Positions 41,854 through 51,252 of a DNA stretch of 64,000 nt are shown piece by piece. Position 1 is the first letter of the stretch; every line of letters starts with the position of its first letter. The translations under genes were made by a program, and so were the position numbers. The notes beneath the pieces are model-generated. The model saw only the letters and a program-made list of their open reading frames with translations. It made no database searches and had not been told where the DNA came from. This stretch comes from Oscillatoriaceae cyanobacterium M7585_C2015_266. Lineage in GTDB: Bacteria; Cyanobacteriota; Cyanobacteriia; Cyanobacteriales; Oscillatoriaceae. The DNA lies in assembly GCA_015295835.1 (NCBI GenBank), contig DVEG01000020.1, positions 472,369 to 536,368 of the forward strand, given 5' to 3'.

Positions 41854-44800
41854 ATGAGCCCTCAAACTTTGCCAGGACAAATTGTATTGCATTTGACTTG
41901 GCCCAATGTAGGCTACATCCTGCAAATTCTGCAAACGACCTTGGCATCCAGCGGTCGGCTGCGGGCGTTATTGGTGGCAGGCGAAAATTTGCAACTATGT
42001 CAGGAATTACAGCAACTGTGGCTTTCTGCAGCTCAAAATAGACAGAATGATTTGTGCGCTCAGCGTGTGGCTGCAGGAAGAGAAAAAGTTTGCTTGCCAG
42101 AAGAACTAGCCCCACTCCAAGGGGTAAGTAAAAGGAATGTAGCGGCAAAGCTAAAGTTAATTGAGTTGCAGGGGGTGCAAGCAAGTGTACTGGCGCTAAG
42201 TTCTGGGCTTAATGTTTGGGTAAGAATAGAACCTTCACAAACACCTTGCAATTTGATACCCAGTTGGGAAGTATCTTTTGTTTTTGATCCAGAAGTGATC
42301 GCACAGTTGCTGCGCACACCTTTGGTAGCTGAGGCAGCTCCACACTGCTGCAATTTAGAAGCGGCTGACTTAACGAGCGAGCGCTCCGAAATACTGCGGC
42401 GATTCTGGCTGCAATTACTTAGTGCTTGGGAATCAGATGCTTTTAAAGAAATTGGAAGAAATCCCCAACTAGAGCGACAACCCTTACTTTTTCCTTTCAG
42501 ATTGAAAAGGGAGCTTACTCAAGCTTCTATTTTAAACAGCTTTCGCGAACAAACCCCGATCATATACTCTCCTGAATGGAAAAGCGAAGTGGCACTTTCT
42601 AGCTCTATATTTTGGGAAGCGCCATTCGGAATTCTCTACGAAAGTTTGGATGGTGGTATTCTCAACAGCAATCCAGCCTTTTGCCAGATGATTGGTTACA
42701 CTGAGGCACAGTTACGCCATTTGGATCGACGCTCCATTTCTCATCCAGAAGATTTTGCTGCCGAAGTGAGGCTGATTCAACAAATGTTGCAATACGGCTT
42801 GAAACGCCAAACCCTGCGTAAGCGCTATCTGCGTCGCGACGGTTCATTTGTCACCGCCTCCGTAGTTATGTCGCTGATTGGAGACGGAGACGAAGACAGT
42901 TATTTGCTGAGTTTTGTAACGGATATTAGCGCACAAACACAAACTGAACAGGAAATATGTCAACGATTACAGCGGGAAAAACTACTGAGCGAGATATCGG
43001 CAAAAATTCGTACTACGTTTGATTTGTCTACTATTATTGAAACAGCGGTGCAGCGCTTGCGGGAGGTGCTGGATGCAGATCGAGTTTTGGCATATCAGTT
43101 GCACGAAGACGGGAGGGGGGTTTGTATTGCCGAAAGCGTCAATTCCTCTTATCCGGCAATGAAAGGGCGATCGTTTCCCACTAATTCTATTCCTCTTCAA
43201 TATTTGCAAGCATATAGCAAAGGGAGTCTGTGGAGTGTAGACGACGTTCGCACCACAACTCTGAGTGAATGCCACCGACAAATGCTAGAGGAATTACACG
43301 TCAGAAGCATGATTGCTGTTGGGATTCAGCGCTTTGAAGAAGGAACGCAGCCCCTAATAGGGAAATTGTGGGGATTGTTGATGATTCACCATTGTCGCGC
43401 TCCCAGATGTTGGACATTAGATGAAAAACAACTCGTGCAAGCAGTAGGCGAGCAAATGACGATAGCCATTGAGCAGGCAACGCTACTATATCGGTTGCAA
43501 GCCCAAGTAAGAGAACTGGAAGCTCAGGTTAATCAATATAGGGAAAGTATAGAGCGCTCGCTACACTTTGAAAAACTAATCCGTAACTTAACTGCAACCC
43601 TGCGCCAAACTCTTGATGAGCATCAGATACTCAAAGCTGCTGTCGAAGGCTTGGCTGAAACTTTAGGGGTTGATGCTTGTTATGCCAGTTTGTTCGCTCC
43701 AGAAAAACAAGTGTTGCAAGTACAGTGCGAACACTTCAGCAATCGACTGCATTTGGGTGAATCCCTCGTTGGCAAGCTTTTCTACTTGCAAGACTGGCAC
43801 GAAGAATGTCGCCAAAAGTTCCTGACAGGGGAAATCTGTATTCTGGACATCCCAGAGCAGGCGACGGCAGAAGATGATACGGCTAGTTTGTATTCGCTTC
43901 TCAGTTATGCTTTTAAACAAAAATCGCCGTCTGAAAATGAAGCCCCCTCTGTGGCAAGCAGCAGCCAGCTCGTCGCACCAATTTTCGATGACCGAAAGCC
44001 GCTGGGGATGCTTTGTATATTTTACCAAACCAACCGGAAGTTTGAGCAGGCAGAGATTAATTTGGTAGAACAAGTAACTGCTCAGTGCGCGCTCGCTATC
44101 CGCCAAGCCCGCCTCTGGAGGCAAAGACAGGCTGAACGTTCCAGCGCTGAGTATTTCCGCTTATTCCTAGAAAAATCTACTGATGTCTTTGTCGAATACG
44201 ACTCTCTGCTGCGCTACATCTATGTCAATCCAGCCGGTGCTGCTTTGCTTGGAAAACCTGCCACTGAAATTATCGGCAAAACCGACCGCGAGATTCTCGA
44301 TGAAAATAGCTTATCAAGGGCAGATACCATAGAAACTTTATTGCGTCAAGTATTTAACACAGGTGAAAAAGTAGTCGTCAATTATGAGGTTTGTGTTGGT
44401 GGCGAGGTGAGAACTTTTGAAACCGTTTACGCTCCTATCGCTGATGAGACTGGTACTATTCACCGTGTCATCGGTATCGGTAGAGATGTGACGGAGAGCC
44501 GCCGTCAGTGGCAACTTCTGCAGGAACAAAATCAGCAACTTACCGCTATTAATCGGCTTAAAGAAGAATTTATTGCTACCACCAGTCACGAACTCCGCAC
44601 ACCTTTAACTGCTATTCTCGGTTTTTCTAGTGTATTGTTAGAAGAATCTTTTGGCCCGCTCAACGCCAAACAAAAACTTTACGTTGACCGCATTCACAGC
44701 AGCGGGCAACACCTGTTAGAGCTAATTAATGATATTCTCGATTTTTCTCGTATTGAAGCAGATCGGCTGGAACTAGAACCCCAGTTAGTCTTTATTCAAG

Positions 44801-45315
44801 ATATTTGTGAAAGTGTTGTTAGTTTGGTTCAAGAGCGTGTTAACAATCAAGGTTTGACGCTAGAAGTTGAGGTGGAACCAGATTTGGAATATATGTTTGT
44901 CGATCCTCGACGATTGAAACAAATGTTACTGAATTTGCTTTCTAATGCTGTTAAGTTTACTCCTGAGGGAAAGATTGGGCTGAAAGTCTCTCGCTCCTGC
45001 AAAAGTGCGGCTTCGGCTGAGTCTGAAAGTGCTTCTAGTTCGGAAATGATTTATTTCACGGTTTGGGATACTGGTATCGGTATCGATCAGGAGGACCAAC
45101 TCCGTATTTTTTCTCCGTTTTCACAAATTGATTCGTCTTTGGCACGCAAGTATCAGGGTACAGGATTGGGTTTAGCGATCGTCCGTAAGCTGGCTGAACT
45201 TCACGGTGGCTCGGTTTTTGTAGAATCTAGTAAGGGGCGTGGTTCTCGTTTTACGATCGCGCTTCCTTTGCAACCTTTTTCTTCTAAGCCTGCCAATTTT
45301 GGGCAAATATGGTAA
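41854..45315 (+). CDS. PAS-GAF-GAF-PAS sensor histidine kinase with a bilin-type GAF
   Basis: 1153 aa. Order: uncharacterised N-terminus (1-~245); PAS (~250-370, APFGILYESLDGGILNSNPA); GAF1 (~375-540); GAF2 (~575-750); PAS (~762-882, LFLEKSTDVFVEYDS); HisKA with phospho-acceptor His912 in TTSHELRTPLTA; HATPase (~1016-1138; N-box LLNLLSNAVKFTPEG, GIGIDQEDQ, GTGLGLAIV). No receiver domain and no membrane helix, so a cytosolic sensor. GAF1 carries SECHRQMLEEL with Cys473-His474 at the position where cyanobacteriochrome and phytochrome GAFs bind a bilin, and FPTNSIP resembles the chromophore-pocket motif. A light-sensing role is inference. Confidence 0.9.
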   Translation: MSPQTLPGQIVLHLTWPNVGYILQILQTTLASSGRLRALLVAGENLQLCQELQQLWLSAAQNRQNDLCAQRVAAGREKVCLPEELAPLQGVSKRNVAAKLKLIELQGVQASVLALSSGLNVWVRIEPSQTPCNLIPSWEVSFVFDPEVIAQLLRTPLVAEAAPHCCNLEAADLTSERSEILRRFWLQLLSAWESDAFKEIGRNPQLERQPLLFPFRLKRELTQASILNSFREQTPIIYSPEWKSEVALSSSIFWEAPFGILYESLDGGILNSNPAFCQMIGYTEAQLRHLDRRSISHPEDFAAEVRLIQQMLQYGLKRQTLRKRYLRRDGSFVTASVVMSLIGDGDEDSYLLSFVTDISAQTQTEQEICQRLQREKLLSEISAKIRTTFDLSTIIETAVQRLREVLDADRVLAYQLHEDGRGVCIAESVNSSYPAMKGRSFPTNSIPLQYLQAYSKGSLWSVDDVRTTTLSECHRQMLEELHVRSMIAVGIQRFEEGTQPLIGKLWGLLMIHHCRAPRCWTLDEKQLVQAVGEQMTIAIEQATLLYRLQAQVRELEAQVNQYRESIERSLHFEKLIRNLTATLRQTLDEHQILKAAVEGLAETLGVDACYASLFAPEKQVLQVQCEHFSNRLHLGESLVGKLFYLQDWHEECRQKFLTGEICILDIPEQATAEDDTASLYSLLSYAFKQKSPSENEAPSVASSSQLVAPIFDDRKPLGMLCIFYQTNRKFEQAEINLVEQVTAQCALAIRQARLWRQRQAERSSAEYFRLFLEKSTDVFVEYDSLLRYIYVNPAGAALLGKPATEIIGKTDREILDENSLSRADTIETLLRQVFNTGEKVVVNYEVCVGGEVRTFETVYAPIADETGTIHRVIGIGRDVTESRRQWQLLQEQNQQLTAINRLKEEFIATTSHELRTPLTAILGFSSVLLEESFGPLNAKQKLYVDRIHSSGQHLLELINDILDFSRIEADRLELEPQLVFIQDICESVVSLVQERVNNQGLTLEVEVEPDLEYMFVDPRRLKQMLLNLLSNAVKFTPEGKIGLKVSRSCKSAASAESESASSSEMIYFTVWDTGIGIDQEDQLRIFSPFSQIDSSLARKYQGTGLGLAIVRKLAELHGGSVFVESSKGRGSRFTIALPLQPFSSKPANFGQIW

Positions 45316-45432
45316 TTCCCACACTTTTAATCCTTTTGTTCATTAGAGCGAGGGCTTATTTTCCTAATCAATTTAACTGATTTTGAAACTATTTTATTCG
45401 CTTTATGACGGAAAATAAAGAATTTTAAACTT

Positions 45433-46152
45433 TTATATTTTGAATTTCAAGGATTGAAAAACTGGCAAACAGATGAGATGATCGTCGAGGGTATAAATCA
45501 ATCCTTGGGAGCGCAATTTTCCCATCAGGCGGGTGACAGTGACGCGGGTAGAACCAATAGCACTACCGATTTGTGCGTGGGTTAAAGACCAAGGCAAACG
45601 GTAAGCGCGCTCGCCAGCCAACCCTATCGGTTCACAAGGTTCACCATATTCTTCTATCAACAAACCTAGAAACCCCATCAGGCGATCAATAGTCCGCCGT
45701 TGTCCCAGAGTAGCCAGCCACAAAAGTTTGCGCTGGTGCTGGTAGCGAAATGCTTCTAATATTTCCCGCCGGAAGTGAGGCCAATTGTCTAAGTCTTGCC
45801 AGTACATCCATACGATATTTGTTTCATCGACGTGAGCATAAGCCTGAATGGTAAATGGAGAGTGTCCGACGATTTCAAACGGTTGGCCCGCACCGACAAA
45901 GCCTAGAAAAGCTTCTTCGCCATTATTGTTGCTAGCCTGAGCCTGAGATTTTGACTGCATTTTTTTTAGCGGTTGTTCACGCCCCACCAGTCGCACGGCA
46001 CCCCGTTGTACTAAGTATAATAGTTCAGGACGAGCGGGTATGCGTTCATCTTTCTTAAATGTGCGAAAGCGGTAGTGTTCTTGAGCCCAATCGAGAATCT
46101 GCTGCCAAGTAAAAAATGGTCGAGACATCTGTGAAGATACAAAAGAATGCAT
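45433..46152 (-). CDS. Crp/Fnr-family transcriptional regulator
   Basis: 239 aa. N-terminal cyclic-nucleotide-binding-like beta roll (~25-130; PELLYLVQRGAVRLVGRE, GQPFEIVGHSPF) with a ~20-residue Gln/Ser/Asn insertion (KMQSKSQAQASNNNGEEA), a dimer helix (REILEAFRYQHQRKLLWLATLG) and a C-terminal HTH (LTHAQIGSAIGSTRVTVTRLMGKLRSQGLI, ~190-219). cAMP-contact Arg/Glu of true CRP are not obvious, so effector binding is uncertain. An in-frame ATG eight codons downstream (MSRPFFTW) is an alternative start. Single gene. Confidence 0.9.
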   Translation of the reverse strand: MHSFVSSQMSRPFFTWQQILDWAQEHYRFRTFKKDERIPARPELLYLVQRGAVRLVGREQPLKKMQSKSQAQASNNNGEEAFLGFVGAGQPFEIVGHSPFTIQAYAHVDETNIVWMYWQDLDNWPHFRREILEAFRYQHQRKLLWLATLGQRRTIDRLMGFLGLLIEEYGEPCEPIGLAGERAYRLPWSLTHAQIGSAIGSTRVTVTRLMGKLRSQGLIYTLDDHLICLPVFQSLKFKI

Positions 46153-46453
46153 GGTAATTGACTTTCTGAGAGCAGTTTAAAGTTGGAATGTGCGCTCAGC
46201 TGGTAGGATCTCCAATAAATAAGAAGATAGTAGCAACTTACTTTTCTTCTATCCTCTCTTCTATCCTCCGTGTCCTCTGTGGTTTATTTATAAGAATAGA
46301 AGTGTCAAATAATACTTCTAATCTCAATTAAATTTTCAGGACATTTATTTTCGCAACCGCGCTGAGGGGAGTATAAAATAATGCTCAAGAATAGGCTAAG
46401 AGCTAATAAAAAATAGAGTGAATTGCGCTGAAAAAGGTGAAATAAAGGAAGTG
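46153..46453. other. Intergenic region with degenerate CT-rich dispersed repeat
   Basis: 301 bp between divergent genes. From ~46251 to 46288 lies a CT-rich run (TATCCTCCGTGTCCTCTGTG and flanks) that resembles a dispersed repeat common in filamentous cyanobacterial genomes. No gene was seen. Confidence 0.4.
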
Positions 46454-47296
46454 ATGGCTGTTGAGTGCTTACCAGCTTTGGCGCCGGAGCTGTTGAAGCG
46501 GTTGCAAGAAGGGATTATTTTGTACGGTAGGACTCTGGGGATGTTAGAGTCTGCTATTTCATCAGAGGTGATAGCTGAGGTTCCTCTAATCCGGACAAAA
46601 GATACTCAGGGAGTTGTTTATATTTCTGCGATCGCTTTAAAATTGGCCAAACTTTGGAATCAGCCAGCAATGCAAATTGCAGCGGCGGTAGCAGATAGGT
46701 GTACACAATCACAGAATCGAGTTTCATTTTCAATTCGCGTAGTTTTTCCTGGTTCGATTTACCTGCAAATTTCGGATTGGGGTTTAGCGAATTGGTTGCA
46801 ATCGCTCAGCGAGTTTTCTGTTGTCAACAGAAACAGGGTTGCTTCAAAAAATCTGGTTTCTCTATTCCCAACCCCTGAAAATGCCGAGCAAATCTTTCCA
46901 GTGCAATATGCTCATGCGCGCTGCTGTTCGTTATTGCGTTTAGCTGATAGGGAAGGGTTGATAGTGGGGGGCGAAATGCATGCCATTCCCTGGTTGAAAG
47001 AAACCTGTTTGCGGTTAGTGCATCCTGCCGAATGCCGTCTTATTTCTGAATTGGTGACGGCAACCGATGCTCTTTGGCAGGCTCAGGCGGCTCAGTCTAA
47101 AAACTGGTTTAAAGTAGCTGTTGATTTGAGTCAAGCTTTTGAGAGTTTTTACAGTGCCTGTCGCATTTTTGGGGAAGTGCAACGGGAAACCCCCAATTTG
47201 GCCCTCGCTAGATTGGGGCTGATCCAGGCCACTCAATCGGTGCTGGCGTGGATGCTAAAAAACTTGTTTGGGGTTTGCGCTCCTTTGGAATTGTGA
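46454..47296 (+). CDS. DALR anticodon-binding-domain protein (ArgRS C-terminal-like)
   Basis: 280 aa; start ATG 46454 (MAVECLPAL), with AAGGAAG just upstream. The C-terminal ~110 residues form a DALR domain as in arginyl-tRNA synthetase: QYAHARCCSLLRLADREG and LIQATQSVLAWMLKNLFGVCAPLEL at the end. The N-terminal ~150 residues have no HIGH or KMSKS motif, so it is not a synthetase. Stand-alone DALR proteins are known in cyanobacteria; a tRNA-binding role is inferred, the actual job is unknown. A candidate sRNA lies downstream. Confidence 0.78.
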   Translation: MAVECLPALAPELLKRLQEGIILYGRTLGMLESAISSEVIAEVPLIRTKDTQGVVYISAIALKLAKLWNQPAMQIAAAVADRCTQSQNRVSFSIRVVFPGSIYLQISDWGLANWLQSLSEFSVVNRNRVASKNLVSLFPTPENAEQIFPVQYAHARCCSLLRLADREGLIVGGEMHAIPWLKETCLRLVHPAECRLISELVTATDALWQAQAAQSKNWFKVAVDLSQAFESFYSACRIFGEVQRETPNLALARLGLIQATQSVLAWMLKNLFGVCAPLEL

Positions 47297-47351
47297 CAGT
47301 GGAGGTTTTGGAAATCCCTAAAAAAACGTTATGAAAATTTAACAAAAATAG

Positions 47352-47381
47352 ATGACAAAATCTGCTTGATTCGGTTATAGT
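47352..47381 (+). promoter_or_regulatory. Sigma-70-type promoter of the candidate sRNA
   Basis: ATGACA (47352-47357; five of six TTGACA) and TATAGT (47376-47381) separated by 18 bp; predicted start ~47388-47389, where no protein gene begins. Confidence 0.6.
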
Positions 47382-47388
47382 GATTAGC

Positions 47389-47452
47389 GTGTGAGGAGCG
47401 AACCAGTTAGGGCACCGAGACGAAACACGGCCAGTCGTCGGTGCCCTTTCTG
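47389..47452 (+). ncRNA. Candidate Yfr2-like (Cyano-1) small RNA
   Basis: A ~64-nt transcript is predicted from the promoter at 47352-47381. It begins GTGTGAGGAGCGAACC, contains CGAAACA in the loop (resembling the GGAAACA motif of Yfr2) and ends in a terminator hairpin, GGGCACCGA (47410-47418) with TCGGTGCCC (47438-47446), followed by TTTCTG. The first ten bases are the exact complement of CTCCTCACAC, the ultraconserved unpaired motif of the cyanobacterial sRNA Yfr1. Promoter, short size, terminator and loop motif agree, but family membership is inference. Confidence 0.5.
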
Positions 47453-47558
47453 ATTTCGGGCTAGAATTAGAGCTGCAGCGGCACCATTTTGTTCGACGCC
47501 GGGGGCGAGCCAGTCGGTAAATGCTCGCTGGCGAGCGCCTGCCAAGACAGTTTTGCAG

Positions 47559-48116
47559 TTACTTCAATTTTTGTTTAATCAAAGTAACAATTTGAGTAAC
47601 TTGTTTCTTCAAAGCATCAATTTCTGCCTGCATCTTAGCTATTTGTGCCTTCATAGCCGCAATGTCATCGCTCTCAGCGGTTGCTGCAGGTGCTGCTGCT
47701 GCTTTTGAAGCCACTGCCGGTTCCTCTGGCCGTTTTTTGGCTAGGGCCATAGCCTGCTTGATCGCATCCATCAAATTCTTTTTTTCAAAAGGTTTTTCCA
47801 GGAATGCGAAAAAAAACTTATCAAAGGGTTCTGGAATTTTTTCGGTGACTTCCTCTTTGCGACCTGACATGACTACAAGGGGAATTTTCTTGAATTCAGG
47901 ATTTGCCTGAATTTTCTGAAAAACCTCCCAGCCACTTACTTTTGGCAGCAGGAAATCTAACATGATCAAATTAGGCTTTTCCTGCTTAATTAGCTTTAAT
48001 CCTTCTTCACCGTCTTTAGCTTCCAGAATTTCAAAGTTTCCGGGGGGTAACATGCCTTTGACAGTTTTTTGGATGACTTTACTGTCATCAATAACGAGTA
48101 TCTTGTGACTAGCCAC
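47559..48116 (-). CDS. Single-domain response regulator with C-terminal coiled coil
   Basis: 185 aa. REC domain residues 4-125 with acidic pocket Asp10/Asp11, phospho-acceptor Asp54 (LIMLDFLLPKVSGWEVF), Ser/Thr switch at VVMSGRKEE and Lys in FLEKPFEKKNL. Instead of a DNA-binding output it ends with an Ala-rich linker (~130-150) and a coiled coil (DDIAAMKAQIAKMQAEIDALKK). Output is therefore likely by protein contact, as in CheY or PatA types. No kinase gene lies beside it. Single gene, divergent from lipA. Confidence 0.93.
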   Translation of the reverse strand: MASHKILVIDDSKVIQKTVKGMLPPGNFEILEAKDGEEGLKLIKQEKPNLIMLDFLLPKVSGWEVFQKIQANPEFKKIPLVVMSGRKEEVTEKIPEPFDKFFFAFLEKPFEKKNLMDAIKQAMALAKKRPEEPAVASKAAAAPAATAESDDIAAMKAQIAKMQAEIDALKKQVTQIVTLIKQKLK

Positions 48117-48372
48117 GACTAACTCCTCTGTGGTTGGTTTAAGGATTAGAAGGTCCCTGTGAATAGGCGCGATCGCTTTTTTATTTTTATTTATCGGGCT
48201 GGGGGTGCGACGCGAACATAAAATACTGTCAGCAACTAGCTGCCTCCTGCCGCCTTCTATTTTTGTTGCCTTATAAAAGCACTTATAAATCAGCAGATTA
48301 ACTTCTCAAGTAAGAGTGAAAAGCATCTAGCTTCCATATAAAATCTAGCATCTAAAAGTCAAACTAAAGATC

Positions 48373-49314
48373 ATGCCTTTCGGAACTGCTCAACCTTCCC
48401 CTTCCCTTACCTCCTCCCCTTCTAGAACCGCAGAAATAGAGTCGATGCCCGATTGGCTAAGACGCCCCATCGGCAAAGCCAGCGAACTCTCAACCGTTCA
48501 AAAAATTATCAAAAAAAAGCAGATCCATACGATTTGCGAAGAGGGGCGCTGTCCCAACCGGGGCGAATGCTATGCCCAAAAAACGGCCACATTTTTGCTG
48601 ATGGGGCCGACTTGCACTCGTGCTTGTGCATTTTGTCAAGTAGATAAAGGTCACGCGCCAATGCCTCTCGAGCCAGAAGAACCGCGAAAGGTTGCCGAGG
48701 CAGTAAAAGAATTAGGGTTGCGCTACGTAGTACTTACATCAGTAGCGAGAGATGATTTACCTGATGGCGGCGCGGGCTGGTTTGTGGCAACGATGACAGC
48801 AATACGACAGCTCAATCCCGAAACTCAAATAGAAGTACTGACGCCGGATTTTTGGGGGGGGCATTCTCCGGAAATGACGACTGCCGAGCTCCAGCGACAG
48901 CGGATAGAGACTATAGTGAAAGCTAAACCAGCTTGCTACAACCACAATATTGAAACGGTGCGGCGCTTACAGGCACCCGTGCGTAGGGGGGCAAAATACG
49001 AGCGCTCTCTTGAGGTGCTACGTATCGTTAAGATGATCAATCCCAACATGCCCACAAAATCAGGCTTAATGTTGGGGCATGGAGAAACCGAAGCAGAAAT
49101 CATTGAAACAATGGCAGATTTAAGAGCAGTAGGGTGCGATCGCCTCACCATCGGACAATACATGCGCCCCTCCCTAGAACACCTGCCCGTTAAAAAATAC
49201 TGGACTCCTGAAGAATTCTACAAACTAGGAGCGCTCGCCCGAAAAATGGGCTTTTCTCATGTTCGCTCTGCTCCCCTCGTCCGTAGTTCCTACCACGCTG
49301 GAGAACAGGAGTAA
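48373..49314 (+). CDS. lipA: Lipoyl synthase
   Basis: 313 aa. Radical-SAM enzyme that inserts two sulfurs into octanoyl-protein to make lipoyl groups for 2-oxoacid dehydrogenases and the glycine cleavage system. Visible: auxiliary cluster motif [12 protein letters not shown], radical-SAM motif [11 protein letters not shown], and the conserved [16 protein letters not shown] and end HAGEQE. The first ATG (48373) gives a 25-residue Ser/Pro-rich leader; a start at [10 protein letters not shown] (48445) would also fit, since other LipA proteins begin near there. Single gene. Confidence 0.95.
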   Translation: MPFGTAQPSPSLTSSPSRTAEIESMPDWLRRPIGKASELSTVQKIIKKKQIHTICEEGRCPNRGECYAQKTATFLLMGPTCTRACAFCQVDKGHAPMPLEPEEPRKVAEAVKELGLRYVVLTSVARDDLPDGGAGWFVATMTAIRQLNPETQIEVLTPDFWGGHSPEMTTAELQRQRIETIVKAKPACYNHNIETVRRLQAPVRRGAKYERSLEVLRIVKMINPNMPTKSGLMLGHGETEAEIIETMADLRAVGCDRLTIGQYMRPSLEHLPVKKYWTPEEFYKLGALARKMGFSHVRSAPLVRSSYHAGEQE

Positions 49315-49345
49315 TAAAATTAATCCCCAAATTTCCCAATCCTGC

Positions 49346-50086
49346 CTACAAAATCTGAGACAAAAACTTGCGAGTACGCTCCTGCTTTGGATTCTGGAAA
49401 AATTCGGCGGGAGGGGCTTCTTCTACCACTACTCCCCCATCCATAAACACTACTCTATCTGCCACTTCCCGCGCAAACCCGATTTCGTGAGTGACGACAA
49501 CCATTGTCATTCCCTCTCGTGCCAGATTTCGCATCACGTCTAGCACTTCTCTTACCATTTCTGGATCAAGGGCTGAAGTCGGTTCATCAAACAGCATGAT
49601 TTTCGGCTGCATGGCAAGGGCTCTGGCGATCGCAACCCGCTGCTGTTGCCCTCCCGAAAGTTGTGCTGGATATTTTTTCGCCTGTTCTAAAATGCCCACC
49701 CGCTCTAACAACTGTAGGGCTACTTCCTCCGCCTGTGCCTTTGGCCACTTGCGTACCCATATTGGTGCGAGAGTGATATTTTGCAACACTGTCAAATGGG
49801 GAAATAAATTAAATTGCTGAAATACCATCCCTACTTCTTGCCTAATTGCTTCAATATTTTTCAAATCGTGAGATATTTCAATTCCGTCAATTTCTATCAC
49901 TCCTTTCTGGTATTCTTCTAGGGCGTTAAATGTGCGAATAAATGTGGATTTGCCCGACCCTGAAGGCCCCATTATTACTACCACTTCTTGCCGATTTACG
50001 CTCAGGCTGACGCCACGCAAAACGTGAAATTTGCCATACCACTTGTGAACATCACGGGCGACGATTATCGGTTGGTTTTCTGTCAT
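49346..50086 (-). CDS. Amino-acid ABC transporter ATP-binding protein (GlnQ/BgtA type)
   Basis: 246 aa. Walker [10 protein letters not shown] (residues ~39-47), Q-loop [14 protein letters not shown], signature [15 protein letters not shown], Walker [13 protein letters not shown], switch His in VVTHEIGFA. Belongs to the polar amino-acid family (HisP/GlnQ). Last gene of the four-gene unit downstream of the two permeases and the binding protein, 137 bp after natH. In Anabaena the equivalent ATPase (BgtA) also serves a second transporter. Confidence 0.93.
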   Translation of the reverse strand: MTENQPIIVARDVHKWYGKFHVLRGVSLSVNRQEVVVIMGPSGSGKSTFIRTFNALEEYQKGVIEIDGIEISHDLKNIEAIRQEVGMVFQQFNLFPHLTVLQNITLAPIWVRKWPKAQAEEVALQLLERVGILEQAKKYPAQLSGGQQQRVAIARALAMQPKIMLFDEPTSALDPEMVREVLDVMRNLAREGMTMVVVTHEIGFAREVADRVVFMDGGVVVEEAPPAEFFQNPKQERTRKFLSQIL

Positions 50087-50223
50087 TGGATTTTAGTTTA
50101 ATCAAGGTTTTGGATTGAAGAAAGCCGGGGTGATTAGGGGTTCTGGTTCTGGCTGTATTCTTGAGCTGGTATTTTTTCAAAACGGGTTTTATCAAATCAA
50201 TTTTAATCTTCTATAAATAGATA

Positions 50224-51249
50224 TTAACTTGGTTTACGTTTTGCCAAATTTTCCTCTAGTCGACGGCTGGCTAAAGACATTCCATAACAGCAAAGCCAGT
50301 AAAGGGCGCCTACAAATAAATAAACTTCAGCATAACTGCCCATAAACTCTGGCTGAGCTAAAATTGATCTTGCCATTCCTAGCAATTCTAACAATCCAAC
50401 AATAGATAATAATGTTGTATCTTTAAACAAGCCAATAAATTGACCGACAATTGAGGGGATGGCAATGCGAAGAGCTTGGGGAAGTATGATTAGCAGCACT
50501 ACTAATGGCGGATTTAAACCTAAAGCTTTGGCTGCTTCTATTTGACTGCGCGGAATTGCTTGTAGCCCACCTCGCACGTTTTCTGCAATGTAGGCTGCAC
50601 TGAAAAGGGTTAAACCAGCGCTCGCTCGTAACACACGATCAAGTCGAATTTCTGGCGGTAAAACTAGCGGCAGCATCACTTGGGCGATAAACAAAATTCC
50701 GATGAGAGGAAGTCCCCGAATTACTTCTATATAAATTATAGAAAACCAGCGCACTACTGGTAACTGGCTGGTGCGCCCTAACGCTAGTAATATACCTAAA
50801 GGAAAAGATAAAATAATACTCGTCACTGCCATTAATAGGGTTAATAACAAACCATTCCATAGGTTTGTATCTACTTTTGATAGCCCTAATCCGCCGCCTA
50901 TCAACCACAAAATTATCGGAAATGCGAGAATCCAAATTACTGGCAGCTGGTTTCGGATTTTACGAACCCAAGATAGCCCTATTAATGTAGCGAGTGCAAC
51001 TAGCACCAGCCAGAGTCTCCAATATTCGCTTTCGGGATAGCGCCCTACTAAAAATAGCCTAAAGTTTTCTCGGATAATTTCCCACTTTGCTTGCCCTGTT
51101 ATCCAAATAGTAAAATCTTTTAGAAGCTGATAAATTATCCACAAACAGCCCACCGTGAGCAAGCTGTTGTACCAAGTATTGAATAAATTTTTTCGCGCCC
51201 ATTTTAAAGCGCTCCCTATGCGTAAATTGAAGTACTTTTGTGGAGTCAT
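50224..51249 (-). CDS. natH: Polar amino-acid ABC transporter permease (NatH/BztC type)
   Basis: 341 aa. N-terminal cytoplasmic and membrane extension, then the BPD_transp_1 domain; EAA motif EAAKALGLNPPLVVLLIILPQAL binds the ATPase. Seven to eight membrane segments are visible. Pairs with the permease at 52305-53234 as in the BztB/BztC and NatG/NatH heterodimer. Its start lies 3 bp downstream of the natF stop, a tight operon. Symbol by similarity to the Anabaena N-II system. Confidence 0.88.
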   Translation of the reverse strand: MTPQKYFNLRIGSALKWARKNLFNTWYNSLLTVGCLWIIYQLLKDFTIWITGQAKWEIIRENFRLFLVGRYPESEYWRLWLVLVALATLIGLSWVRKIRNQLPVIWILAFPIILWLIGGGLGLSKVDTNLWNGLLLTLLMAVTSIILSFPLGILLALGRTSQLPVVRWFSIIYIEVIRGLPLIGILFIAQVMLPLVLPPEIRLDRVLRASAGLTLFSAAYIAENVRGGLQAIPRSQIEAAKALGLNPPLVVLLIILPQALRIAIPSIVGQFIGLFKDTTLLSIVGLLELLGMARSILAQPEFMGSYAEVYLFVGALYWLCCYGMSLASRRLEENLAKRKPS

Positions 51250-51252
51250 TTT

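Noticed and set aside
47389..47398. Minus-strand Yfr1 gene (CTCCTCACAC on the minus strand)
   Set aside because: The flanking hairpin and T-run of Yfr1 are absent on that strand; the motif is better read as a Yfr1-complementary site in a plus-strand RNA.
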